The position numbers were made by a program, and so were the translations under genes. Shown here in pieces: positions 43,574 to 52,251 of a stretch of DNA of 64,000 nucleotides. Origin of the DNA: an uncultured Phascolarctobacterium sp. GTDB lineage: Bacteria; Bacillota; Negativicutes; Acidaminococcales; Acidaminococcaceae. The notes beneath the pieces are model-generated. The model did not search any database. It saw only the letters and a program-made list of their open reading frames with translations, and was not told the origin of the DNA. The DNA is taken from positions 1 to 64,000 of the forward strand of contig URGS01000009.1 in the NCBI GenBank assembly GCA_900547415.1. The letters run 5' to 3'. Each line of letters opens with the position of its first letter. Positions within the stretch are counted from its first letter, which is position 1.

Positions 43574-44327
43574 CTCCTACCACCTCTTGTGCCAGCTCCA
43601 TATATACCATAGCACCCTTGGATTTGCTGTCATAATCAATTACAGGCTGTCCATGGCTAGGTGCCTCACTTAAACGTACATTTCTGGGAATAATGGTCTG
43701 ATACATCTTGGTTTTAAAGTACTTTTTAACCTCTTCAACAACCTCTGTAGATAAATTTGTACGACTATCAAACATAGTCATCAGCACGCCTTCCAGCTTT
43801 AATGCAGGATTTAGGTTTCTCTGTACCAGTTGAATAGTGTTCATCAGCATGGTAACACCCTCTAAAGCATAAAATTCGCACTGAATAGGAATAATTACAG
43901 AAGAAGCTGCTGTTAAAGCATTAATAGTCAACAGACCTAAAGAAGGAGGACAGTCAATAATTACATAATCATAATTATGTTTTACCCTCTCCAAGCTATT
44001 TTTCATTCTGCCCTCTCTGTTCATGAGGGAAACAAGCTCAATTTCTGCACCTGCCAATTGGATAGTAGCTGGTACAACATCAAGATTCTTATAGGCAGTA
44101 TGCTTAATAACATCCTGCATGGAGACATCATTAATCAGCGTATCATAGATACATTGCTTAATATCTCTCTTATCAAAGCCAAGACCACTGGTAGCATTAC
44201 CCTGAGGGTCACTGTCTACCAATAAAACCTTGCGGTCCAAGGCCGCTAAACAGGCAGCAAGGTTTACTGCCGTCGTTGTTTTGCCTACGCCACCCTTTTG
44301 GTTGGCAATTGCAATTACCTTTACCAT
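43566..44327 (-). CDS. parA: Chromosome partition ATPase ParA
   Basis: 253 residues. Deviant Walker A 'KGGVGKTTTAVNLAA', 'DSDPQGNATSGLG' and 'YDYVIIDCPPSLGLLT' are intact. The ATG at 44327 follows AGAGGTG, preferred to the GTG within that site. Works with ParB to separate origins and (as Soj) may tune DnaA. Confidence 0.96.
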   Translation of the reverse strand: MVKVIAIANQKGGVGKTTTAVNLAACLAALDRKVLLVDSDPQGNATSGLGFDKRDIKQCIYDTLINDVSMQDVIKHTAYKNLDVVPATIQLAGAEIELVSLMNREGRMKNSLERVKHNYDYVIIDCPPSLGLLTINALTAASSVIIPIQCEFYALEGVTMLMNTIQLVQRNLNPALKLEGVLMTMFDSRTNLSTEVVEEVKKYFKTKMYQTIIPRNVRLSEAPSHGQPVIDYDSKSKGAMVYMELAQEVVGDE

Positions 44328-44445
44328 CTGCTGCACCTCTCTTTATAATGATATTTTAAATTTAATATCCCTACTAATATTAAAAATGTCACTAACTATT
44401 CTACCACAATTTTCATCGCTTGTGTTGATTTTTCATCAACATCTA

Positions 44446-44461
44446 TGTTTCACGTGAAACA
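44446..44461. promoter_or_regulatory. parS site 1
   Basis: TGTTTCACGTGAAACA, the exact bacterial parS consensus, upstream of parA and about 7.7 kb from dnaA. Confidence 0.96.
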
Positions 44462-44484
44462 TTTTACCTGCTTCTAATAAAAAT

Positions 44485-44512
44485 CCCCGATGTTTCACGT
44501 GAAACATCGGGG
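44485..44512 (-). terminator. Terminator with parS site 2 as its stem
   Basis: A perfect 28-bp palindrome: CCCCGA + parS (44491-44506, exact consensus) + TCGGGG, read on the minus strand into ATTTTTATT after the noc-like gene. One sequence therefore serves as a ParB loading site and an RNA hairpin. Confidence 0.88.
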
Positions 44513-44533
44513 TAAGCTATTTACATTACTGAT

Positions 44534-45430
44534 TTAGAAAAGCGGTTTTCCCAATCCCTGTTTAGGCTTCTTTTGATTTTTGATACGCAGGCTAATAATA
44601 ACCTCGTCACCCTCTATGGTTTGCTCCATATTAACTGGAATACCAACATCCTTAATGGAATTTACCACCTGCTTAATGCTGTTCAGATAAATACGTACAT
44701 CATTAACAATAACAAGACGACGCTTCTTTTCTTTTTCCTTTTCTCCTGCATCCAAAAGTTTAGCAATATACTCTTCTGTTTGGCGAACACTGAAACCCTT
44801 TTCAACAACTACAGCCAAAACCTCTAAACGCTTAGTCTCGTCCTCAAGCTTAAGTAAAGCACGAGCGTGACGCTCTGAAAGTCCTGCATCAACTAAAACC
44901 TTACGAACAGGTCCTGTTAATCTCAGCAAACGAAGCTTATTAGCAATAGTAGACTGCTTCTTGCCCACTCTTGCAGCCATAGCCTCCTGAGTGAGATGGA
45001 ATTCATTCATGAGCTGCTCATAGCCGTCTGCTTCTTCCAGAAAATGCAAGTCCTCACGCTGCAGATTTTCAATTAAAGCAATTTCAGCAATTTGCTGAGA
45101 AGTATAATCACTAATAATAACTGGTACTTCGGATAAATTGGCCATTCTGGAAGCTCTCAGGCGACGTTCACCTGCAATCAGCATATAACGTCCATCATCA
45201 GAAGGAGAAACTAGCAAAGGCTGAAGTACGCCGTACTCCTTAATAGAAGCACATAAATCAGCTAAGGATTCATCACTAAAAGTTTTACGAGGCTGATAGG
45301 GATTTGGAAAAATTTGATTAGTAGGTATTTTTACTACCTTAACCTCGTTTACAGGTCCATTCTGTACAGTTTGTTGATTTAAATTGCTGAAATCAGCATC
45401 AAGAACAGAAAAGCCATCATCAATTAACAT
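44534..45430 (-). CDS. noc: Second ParB-family protein, Noc-like
   Basis: 298 residues: ParB N domain ('VKIPTNQIFPNPYQPRKTFSDESLADLCASIKEYGVLQPL', GERR at about 80), helix-turn-helix 'LTQEAMAARVGKKQSTIANKLRLLRL' and a C-terminal dimer domain. The place between rsmG and parA is that of Bacillus noc (nucleoid occlusion). The extreme N terminus (MLIDDGFSVLDADFSNL) is acidic and lacks the obvious membrane-binding amphipathic helix of Noc, so it might instead be a ParB duplicate. Follows rsmG by 11 bp. Confidence 0.85.
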   Translation of the reverse strand: MLIDDGFSVLDADFSNLNQQTVQNGPVNEVKVVKIPTNQIFPNPYQPRKTFSDESLADLCASIKEYGVLQPLLVSPSDDGRYMLIAGERRLRASRMANLSEVPVIISDYTSQQIAEIALIENLQREDLHFLEEADGYEQLMNEFHLTQEAMAARVGKKQSTIANKLRLLRLTGPVRKVLVDAGLSERHARALLKLEDETKRLEVLAVVVEKGFSVRQTEEYIAKLLDAGEKEKEKKRRLVIVNDVRIYLNSIKQVVNSIKDVGIPVNMEQTIEGDEVIISLRIKNQKKPKQGLGKPLF

Positions 45431-45441
45431 ACTATTCCTCC

Positions 45442-46161
45442 CTATTTAACGCCCAAAGGCTGCTTCTCCGGAGTGCCCGCCTTGCGAGGATAGGTCATAG
45501 GTGTTGCCTTGAGCTTATCCACACGTATAATGGCACGACCATCATCAAGACCAGGCAGCTTTACAGGTTCAGCACTGCGAATGCGTCCGCCTAAAATTTT
45601 AACAGCCTCTTCACCCTCAGCAATTTCTTCAGCATATTTGCTTCCTTTAAGAGCAACAAGCTGGCCACCCTTTTTTACTAAAGGCAAAGTATATTCAGCT
45701 AAAACGCTGAGTCTGGCAACAGCACGAGCAGTAACAATTTCATACTGCTCTCTATGCTGCTTATTTCGACCTGCATCCTCAGCACGCAGGTGCACACAAC
45801 GGATGCCCTTCAAGCCTAACTCAGCAATAACATTTTCCAAAAACTTTAAACGTTTGCCTAAAGAGTCAATTAATGTCACTCTAAGGCTAGGACAGTATAT
45901 TTTTAAGGGAACACCGGGAAAGCCAGCTCCAGTCCCTACATCTGCCAAAGTCTTTCCATCAAAGGATTTATCATAGGCCAAAAGACTGTCTATCATATGC
46001 TTAACAGCAACATCCTCCGGCTCCGTAATAGCGGTAAGATTCATTACCTTGTTTGTTTCCACAAGCATTTCATAATAACGGGTAAACTGCTCTAGCTGTT
46101 CCTCTGTAAAAGTAAAACCAGCTTCAGCACCCTTAGCCTGCAAAATTTCTGCAAAGGTCAT
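45442..46161 (-). CDS. rsmG: 16S rRNA G527 N7-methyltransferase
   Basis: 239 residues. SAM fold with 'MNLTAITEPEDVAVKHMIDSL', 'LADVGTGAGFPGVPLKI' and 'VTLIDSLGKRLKFLENV', and 'ARAVARLSVLAEYTLPLVKKGG'. Methylates G527 of 16S rRNA. Its ATG overlaps the mnmG stop by one base (TAATG). Confidence 0.96.
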   Translation of the reverse strand: MTFAEILQAKGAEAGFTFTEEQLEQFTRYYEMLVETNKVMNLTAITEPEDVAVKHMIDSLLAYDKSFDGKTLADVGTGAGFPGVPLKIYCPSLRVTLIDSLGKRLKFLENVIAELGLKGIRCVHLRAEDAGRNKQHREQYEIVTARAVARLSVLAEYTLPLVKKGGQLVALKGSKYAEEIAEGEEAVKILGGRIRSAEPVKLPGLDDGRAIIRVDKLKATPMTYPRKAGTPEKQPLGVK

Positions 46162-48041
46162 TAATCCTGCTCCTTTCGCCTCTTTAGCTCTAAAGCAATC
46201 ATCAGGACATTTACGTCAGCAGGAGAAACACCACTGATACGAGATGCCTGACCTATTGATGTAGGACGAACCTTATCAAGCTTTTCTGCTGCCTCAGTAG
46301 AAAGCTCCTTAATAGCGTGGTAGTCCACATCCATAGGAATACGTTTATTTTCTAATTTAAGAGCACGCTCAACTTCTTGACGCTGCTTAACAATATAGCC
46401 TTCGTATTTAGCATGCACCTCTACCTGCTCAGCAACCTGTTCTGACAAAGCTTCTAATCCAAAAGCATCAACAAGCTTATTGTAGTTAATTTCCTTGCGA
46501 CGCAACAGCTCCAGCATGTTAGTACCGCTGCGCAAAGGAGTTGTCCCCATAGCAATAAGCTTAGCATTATTTTCATCATTGGGAGCTATAGTATGCTTGC
46601 TAAGAACTGCAATAGCTCTTTCCAAATCAGAACGCTTAGAGGTAAAACGCTCGTAACGATAATCGTCTACAAGACCAATGTCCCTGCCCTTTTGAGTCAG
46701 ACGCAGATCTGCATTATCCTGACGCAGCAGCAAACGATATTCTGCTCTGGAGGTCATCATGCGATAGGGCTCATTGGTACCCTTAGTAACCAGGTCATCA
46801 ATAAGTACGCCAATATATGCCTCATCACGACGCAAAACTACAGGCTCCTGACCATTAATCTTACGCATAGCATTAATACCGGCCATCATACCCTGGGCTG
46901 CAGCCTCCTCGTAGCCACTGGTACCGTTGGATTGGCCAGCACTAAAAAGACCACTGATTGCTTTATGCTCCAAAGAAGGCTTAAGCTGCAGAGGATTAAG
47001 ACAATCATAATCAATAGCGTAGCCGGCACGCATCATTTTGCAATGCTCAAGACCAGGAATAGTCTGCATAAACTGGAGCTGTATATGTGCAGGAAGAGAT
47101 GAGCTCATACCTTGCACATACACCTCATTAGTATTCAGACCTTCCGGCTCTATAAATAGCTGGTGACGATCCTTGTTGGCAAAGCGTACCAGCTTAGCCT
47201 CAATAGAAGGACAATATCTAGGACCAACGCCCTCTACTAAACCATTAAACATACCGGAAAGGTGAAGATTATCGCGAATAATTTTATGAGTATCCTCGTT
47301 GGTGTATGTTAAATAGCACGGTACCTGTTTTCTTGTTGCAATATCACTGATAAAAGAAAAATTACGTACCTGCTCGTCACCATATTGAGGCTCCATCTTA
47401 CTATAGTCAAGACTACGGGAATCAAGACGTGCAGGAGTACCAGTCTTGAAGCGCATCAGCTCTACGCCAGCCTCCTGTAAAGAAGCAGAAAGCTTTTCTG
47501 CACTACGCAGACCATTAGGACCACAAACATAGTTCAACTGGCCATAAACAATACGACCACGCAGATAAGTACCTGTAGCTAAAATAACACACTTACCCTC
47601 AAAAATCTCTCCTGTTTCTGCCTCTACGCCTACTATTTCACCATTCTCAATCAGCAGCTTATCAATCATAAGCTGCTTAAGTTCAAGATTCTCTTGATTT
47701 TCTACAATTTTTTTCATTAAAACATGGTAATAGGACTTATCCTCCTGTCCACGCAAAGCATGTACAGCATAACCCTTACCAGTATTTAGAAGACGCATCT
47801 GAATACAAGCCTGGTCAGCACTTAAACCCATCTGACCACCCATAGCATCAATCTCGCGTACAAGATGACCTTTAGCAGGACCACCAATGGAAGGGTTGCA
47901 TGGCATCAAAGCCAAATTATCCAAGGAAAGTGTCGCCAGTAAGGTTTTACCACCTAGTCTGGCTGCAGCCAGAGCAGCCTCCACACCAGCATGACCAGCA
48001 CCTATTACAATTACATCAAAGCTATCAGTTATAAATCCCAT
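46161..48041 (-). CDS. mnmG: tRNA uridine-34 modification protein MnmG (GidA)
   Basis: 626 residues. FAD-binding '[19 protein letters not shown]' (about 12-30), '[26 protein letters not shown]' type block present as '[16 protein letters not shown]', Cys-containing '[11 protein letters not shown]' and C-terminal helical domain. Forms the 5-carboxymethylaminomethyl group on U34 with MnmE, encoded just upstream. Confidence 0.97.
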   Translation of the reverse strand: [626 protein letters not shown]

Positions 48042-48079
48042 TTTCTTATCTCTATTCTCTATTAAAGTTAAGGGAGAGC

Positions 48080-49459
48080 TTACTTACCAATACAGAAACG
48101 GGAGAAGATTTCATTAATAATTTCATCCTGTACCGCATCACCAGTAATCTCACCTAATAAGTCAATAGCATTACGTACATCAATCACTACGCAGTCATAG
48201 GGCAGACAATTTTCTGCTGCAGATCCTGCATCCTGAAGAAATCCTAATGCCTCACGCAGCAGCTGCTCATGACGTGCATTCTGTACGTATACACCATCGC
48301 CAAGTGTACCTTCACTGCCGTATACATAGTTTTTCAGCCAAGCAGTAAAGGCCTCAACACCATCCAATGTCTTGGCAGATAAAGTCATTACCTTATCTGC
48401 ACCGAAGCGTTCCTTAAGGGACGCTAATTCTATATTCTGAGCCAAATCGCTCTTATTTACTATTATAACACAAGGTTTACCTGCAGCGGACTGCAAAATT
48501 TCCTCATCCTCGGCAGTCAAACCCATACTGCCGTCAATAACGCAGATAACCAGCTCCGCCTCCTGCAAAAGCTGACGGCTTTTTTCTACGCCAATCTTTT
48601 CCACAAAATCATCAGTACTACGTATACCTGCTGTATCTGCCAATACTAGCGGAACACCATCTAAAAGCAGCTGCTCCTCAATAACGTCTCGTGTAGTACC
48701 AGCATATTGGGAAACAATAGCTCTTTCCTCACGCAGAAGAGCATTGAGCAAACTAGATTTGCCAACATTGGGACGTCCCACAATAGCAGTCTTTAATCCT
48801 TCTCTGAGAATTTTTCCTGTATGAGCATTGCTGAGAAGCTTTTCGATGCCTACAACAGCAGTTGTAAGGCTTTCCTGAACATGAGAATATGTCAAATCCT
48901 CAATATCCTCCTCAGGATAATCAATAACAGCCTCTAAATTTACTACTACATCAACAAGGCCCTTACGCAAAGTACGTAAAACCTGTGCCAGCTGTCCCTT
49001 TTGTTGACGAACTGCCAGCTTCAGGCTTGCCTCACTACGAGACTTAATAATATCCATAACGGCCTCAGCCTGAGTCAAATCAATTCGACCGTTCAGAAAG
49101 GCACGCTTAGTAAATTCACCAGGCTCTGCCGGACGAGCACCAGCCTTATAGGTAAGAGAAAGAATTTTACGCAGAGATTCAATACCGCCGTGACACTGAA
49201 TTTCTACTACGTCCTCTGCAGTATAGGAGCGGGGACCACGCATATATACAGCTAAAACCTCATCCACAAGGCTGCCATCTAAATCGTAAACATTGCCATA
49301 GGCCAAGGTATTAACAGGATATTCTGCCAAAGTTTTCCCTGAAGCAGCCTTAAAGAGCTTCTCCCCCACTGCCAGAGCCTGCTCGCCACTGATACGGATA
49401 ATACCGACGGCACCTTCTCCTAATGCTGTAATGACAGCACTAATTGTATCCTCTGCCAT
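48080..49459 (-). CDS. mnmE: tRNA modification GTPase MnmE (TrmE)
   Basis: 459 residues. N domain binding folate-like cofactor ('DTISAVITALGEGAVGIIRISG'), helical middle, G domain with 'GRPNVGKSSLLNALL', 'DTAGIR' and 'NKSD', and C-terminal 'FCIGK' with the catalytic Cys. The ATG at 49459 follows AAGGGAG; the longer frame crosses a terminator. Partner of MnmG. Confidence 0.97.
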   Translation of the reverse strand: MAEDTISAVITALGEGAVGIIRISGEQALAVGEKLFKAASGKTLAEYPVNTLAYGNVYDLDGSLVDEVLAVYMRGPRSYTAEDVVEIQCHGGIESLRKILSLTYKAGARPAEPGEFTKRAFLNGRIDLTQAEAVMDIIKSRSEASLKLAVRQQKGQLAQVLRTLRKGLVDVVVNLEAVIDYPEEDIEDLTYSHVQESLTTAVVGIEKLLSNAHTGKILREGLKTAIVGRPNVGKSSLLNALLREERAIVSQYAGTTRDVIEEQLLLDGVPLVLADTAGIRSTDDFVEKIGVEKSRQLLQEAELVICVIDGSMGLTAEDEEILQSAAGKPCVIIVNKSDLAQNIELASLKERFGADKVMTLSAKTLDGVEAFTAWLKNYVYGSEGTLGDGVYVQNARHEQLLREALGFLQDAGSAAENCLPYDCVVIDVRNAIDLLGEITGDAVQDEIINEIFSRFCIGK

Positions 49460-49477
49460 AAAAATTCTCCCTTCTAA

Positions 49478-49512
49478 AAAATAAACCCAGTAAAACAAAT
49501 TACTGGGTTTAG
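49478..49512 (-). terminator. Terminator between jag and mnmE
   Basis: Minus strand AAACCCAGTAA / TTACTGGGTTT followed by ATTTTTTAG. It splits the rpmH-jag genes from mnmE-mnmG-rsmG. Confidence 0.85.
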
Positions 49513-49518
49513 AAAATC

Positions 49519-50400
49519 TTATTTTTTCAGTTCGATTACTACATGACGATAAGGTTCATCACCCTCACTCAAGGTAGTAACGCGACGGTCACCCTGTAAA
49601 GCCATGTGGATGATTTTACGTTCATGGGGATTCATGGGCTCTAAAGCCACACGCTCACCAGTACGTTTTACCTTGTCAGCAAGACGTGAAGCCAGTCTGT
49701 TCAAGGTTTCAATACGACGGTCACGATAATCCTCAACATCGATAATTACGCGAACACGATCGCTGCTGTTCTTATTAGCCACAAGATTAGTCAGATACTG
49801 GAGACTATCCAAGGTTTGACCATGCTTGCCAATAAGAATACCCATATCAGCACCATGCAGCTTGAAGGTTACGCTGCCGTCATTTTTGTTAATGAATTTC
49901 TCCATAGCAACTTCGATTTTCATCGCCTTGAATACTCTTTGCAGAAATTCCTTAGCTACCATAATGGCTTCATCATTAACAACATATTTACGAGGCTCAC
50001 GTGCAGGACGCTCACCAGCTTCTTTAGCTTTAGGCTCTTCCTTTAAGGATTCCAGTGCAGAAATAGCACCATCAATAACATTATCCTTAGTCTCTGCAGC
50101 CTTTACAGCAACTGCATCAGCAGCAACACTAGCGGCCTCTTTAACAGCTGCAACTGCATCAGCAGCAGCTTCCTCTACAGTTTTAGCAGGAGCTTCAGGA
50201 GCAGTTTCTGCAGCAACAGCAGCTTCTGTCTCTTTAACGGTTACTCGCACTTTGGCATCCTTGCCAAAGAAACCGAAAATACCGCTTTTAGCTTCTTGTA
50301 AAACTTCAACTACAGCATCATCAGCTGTAACATTCAACTCTTTTAAAGCCGCCGCAACTGCTTCTTCTACAGTCTTGCCGGTCTTTTCAACAAAAGCCAT
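49519..50400 (-). CDS. jag: RNA-binding protein Jag/KhpB
   Basis: 293 residues: Jag-N domain (1-52, 'KTGKTVEEAVAAALKELNVTADDAVVEVLQEAKSGIFGFFGK'), a long Ala/Glu-rich linker (about 55-145) that is longer than usual, a KH domain with 'GILIGKHGQTLDSLQYL' (about 190-215) and an R3H domain 'NPHERKIIHMALQGDRRVTTLSEG' at the end. Regulates cell elongation and division in other Firmicutes. Follows yidC by 19 bp. Confidence 0.93.
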   Translation of the reverse strand: MAFVEKTGKTVEEAVAAALKELNVTADDAVVEVLQEAKSGIFGFFGKDAKVRVTVKETEAAVAAETAPEAPAKTVEEAAADAVAAVKEAASVAADAVAVKAAETKDNVIDGAISALESLKEEPKAKEAGERPAREPRKYVVNDEAIMVAKEFLQRVFKAMKIEVAMEKFINKNDGSVTFKLHGADMGILIGKHGQTLDSLQYLTNLVANKNSSDRVRVIIDVEDYRDRRIETLNRLASRLADKVKRTGERVALEPMNPHERKIIHMALQGDRRVTTLSEGDEPYRHVVIELKK

Positions 50401-50419
50401 TTTCCCAACTCCTAACTGA

Positions 50420-51052
50420 TTACTTGCCAGCAGCAGCCTTATTCATCATCGCTTGCTGAGCAATTTGCATGATGTTCATAACAACCCAATAAATAACCAA
50501 GCCTGCAGGGAATTCCAAGCTGATGTAACCAATGAACAAGGGCATGAAGTACAGCATGATCTTGTTCTGAGCATTACCGGTATCAGGCATCGTCTGTTTA
50601 GACTGAATAAAAGTGGTCACAGCAGACAGAACCGGTAAAATATAGGTGGGGTCCGGAACAGAAATGCTTTCCATCCACAGGAAGCCGGAGGAACCAGCAT
50701 AGTGGAAATCGCGGATACCGTAGAAAATACCAATCATAATCGGCATTTGCACGATCAGCGGCAAGCAGCCTGCCAGAGGATTTACACCTTCGTTTTTATA
50801 AAGATTAGCCAATTCCATATTCAAACGCTCTTTGTCGTTCTTATATTTTTCCTGGATTGCTTTCATCTTAGGCTGAATCTCCATCATTGATTTGGTAGAT
50901 TCAATTTGTTTTTTGGTTAAAGGATACAATAACAGCTTAACAATAATGGTCATGATCACAATAGCCAGACCATAGCTGGGCATCCCCATGCTCTCAGTAA
51001 AGCTATAGAGAATGGTTAATACCTGCTGTACGATATTGCTGAGAAAATCCAA
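50420..51052 (-). CDS. yidC: Membrane protein insertase YidC
   Basis: 210 residues, the short Gram-positive-type form with no lipobox and no large periplasmic domain. Core blocks: 'YGLAIVIMTIIVKLLLYPLTKKQIESTKSMMEIQPKMKAIQEKYK', 'PLAGCLPLIVQMPIMIGIFYGI' and 'PAGLVIYWVVMNIMQIAQQ'. The groove positive charge is Lys (in IIVKLLLYPL) where Escherichia coli has Arg366. Inserts small membrane proteins with or without SecYEG. Confidence 0.95.
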   Translation of the reverse strand: MDFLSNIVQQVLTILYSFTESMGMPSYGLAIVIMTIIVKLLLYPLTKKQIESTKSMMEIQPKMKAIQEKYKNDKERLNMELANLYKNEGVNPLAGCLPLIVQMPIMIGIFYGIRDFHYAGSSGFLWMESISVPDPTYILPVLSAVTTFIQSKQTMPDTGNAQNKIMLYFMPLFIGYISLEFPAGLVIYWVVMNIMQIAQQAMMNKAAAGK

Positions 51053-51096
51053 GATATCACTCCTTAAATCTTAGTGGGATAGATATACTATCAAAA

Positions 51097-51306
51097 TCAT
51101 TTTACAGGATCGTAGCCTCCGGGATGAAATGGATGACATTTTGCCAAACGCTTTATTGTCAGCCATAGCCCACGTACAGGTCCTTTTTTCTGTATCGCCT
51201 CAATTGCATATGCCGAGCAGGTTGGATAAAACCTGCAGGTTGGCGGAAAAAGTGGTGAAATAAACAACTGATAAAATCTTATACACAAAATAAGAAGCCT
51301 GCTCAT
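51097..51306 (-). CDS. yidD: Membrane protein insertion efficiency factor YidD
   Basis: 69 residues. '[61 protein letters not shown]' is the full family signature including the three cysteines. Between rnpA and yidC, in normal order. Confidence 0.96.
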   Translation of the reverse strand: MSRLLILCIRFYQLFISPLFPPTCRFYPTCSAYAIEAIQKKGPVRGLWLTIKRLAKCHPFHPGGYDPVK

Positions 51307-51319
51307 AGCCTTTATATCC

Positions 51320-51679
51320 TTATTCCTGCAGCAATGCTGCCCTTTTTGCCAGTCTTAAAAAAACACGCTCAAAAGTCTTATAATCTGCCTTTGCCAGCTT
51401 ACGACGAGCTACCCATACAATATGGTAGCCATCTTTAAGCTTTCCTTTGTTTTTGCGGAAAACCTCCCGCATTAAACGTTTGATTCTGTTTCTGACTACT
51501 GCACAGCCTAATTTTTTACCGACGGCCATACCAATTTTCAGGTTTTCCCCCTGGTCGCCTAAAATATAAAAGACTGACATTCCGTCTACAACAGTACGTC
51601 CTTTTCCATAGACTACCTGAAAACTCTTCTTTGACTTTAAACGATTGATTTTCTTGAAAGTATTGATTCTTTTTTGCAT
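51320..51679 (-). CDS. rnpA: Ribonuclease P protein component
   Basis: 119 residues. The RNR motif '[20 protein letters not shown]' and '[12 protein letters not shown]' are present. Start ATG 51679 follows an AGGTG site at fair distance; the longer frame from 51700 runs into the upstream terminator. Binds the RNase P RNA for tRNA 5' maturation. Confidence 0.95.
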   Translation of the reverse strand: MQKRINTFKKINRLKSKKSFQVVYGKGRTVVDGMSVFYILGDQGENLKIGMAVGKKLGCAVVRNRIKRLMREVFRKNKGKLKDGYHIVWVARRKLAKADYKTFERVFLRLAKRAALLQE

Positions 51680-51701
51680 TAAATGCACACCTGCCCGCAT
51701 G

Positions 51702-51733
51702 GAAAAAATAGGCCACTTACGCGGCCTATTTTA
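51702..51733 (-). terminator. Terminator between rpmH and rnpA
   Basis: AAATAGGCC / GGCCTATTT with a T run on the minus strand, right after rpmH. It would lower rnpA expression relative to L34. Confidence 0.8.
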
Positions 51734-51738
51734 TAATG

Positions 51739-51873
51739 TTATGCAGACAATTTCTTTCTGCCTCTTGCACGTCTTCTTTTGAGAACTTGACGACCGCCCA
51801 AAGTTTTCATTCTTTCTCTGAAACCATGAGTTCTTTTTCTTCTGAGATTGTTAGGTTGAAAAGTACGCTTCAT
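51739..51873 (-). CDS. rpmH: 50S ribosomal protein L34
   Basis: 44 residues, read directly: begins [18 protein letters not shown] and ends in an Arg/Lys-rich tail ([12 protein letters not shown]). A GGAGG site lies just upstream of the ATG. Divergent from dnaA, as in nearly all bacteria. Too short for many ORF finders. Confidence 0.97.
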   Translation of the reverse strand: MKRTFQPNNLRRKRTHGFRERMKTLGGRQVLKRRRARGRKKLSA

Positions 51874-52102
51874 TCAGTATTCCCTCCTTCTGCTCTGCGA
51901 AATTTTATCAAATTCTATGTGTCTGAATATTGATAGCTGGATAATTTTGCAAACCTTACTACCGATGGCATAAAATTTGACATGGATAGAGTAATGCAAA
52001 GTATTACTAAGATATTATATTTGAAAAAAAATACTTAGTCAAGTGAAAAGTGCGGAAAATCGGGGTTTTCCTGAAATTTGTCCAAATATTTTTGAAGTAT
52101 AT

Positions 52103-52131
52103 TTGCTAAGTTATCCACAGTCTGTTAAAAT
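52103..52131 (+). promoter_or_regulatory. dnaA promoter with internal DnaA box
   Basis: TTGCTA (52103-52108), 17-nt spacer, TAAAAT (52126-52131). A perfect TTATCCACA (52111-52119) fills the spacer, so DnaA should repress its own gene. The 378-bp rpmH-dnaA gap is AT-rich with no other gene; the 5' leader is about 115 nt. Confidence 0.82.
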
Positions 52132-52251
52132 ATACTGTAGATAAGTGTGTCCATAATTATGTATGAATCATTCGGCGCTTACCAGGAGCAAGCATCTGGA
52201 AAGCCGTCGAATTTATTTTTCACCATTAAAGCAAGGAAAGGATGTATATGT

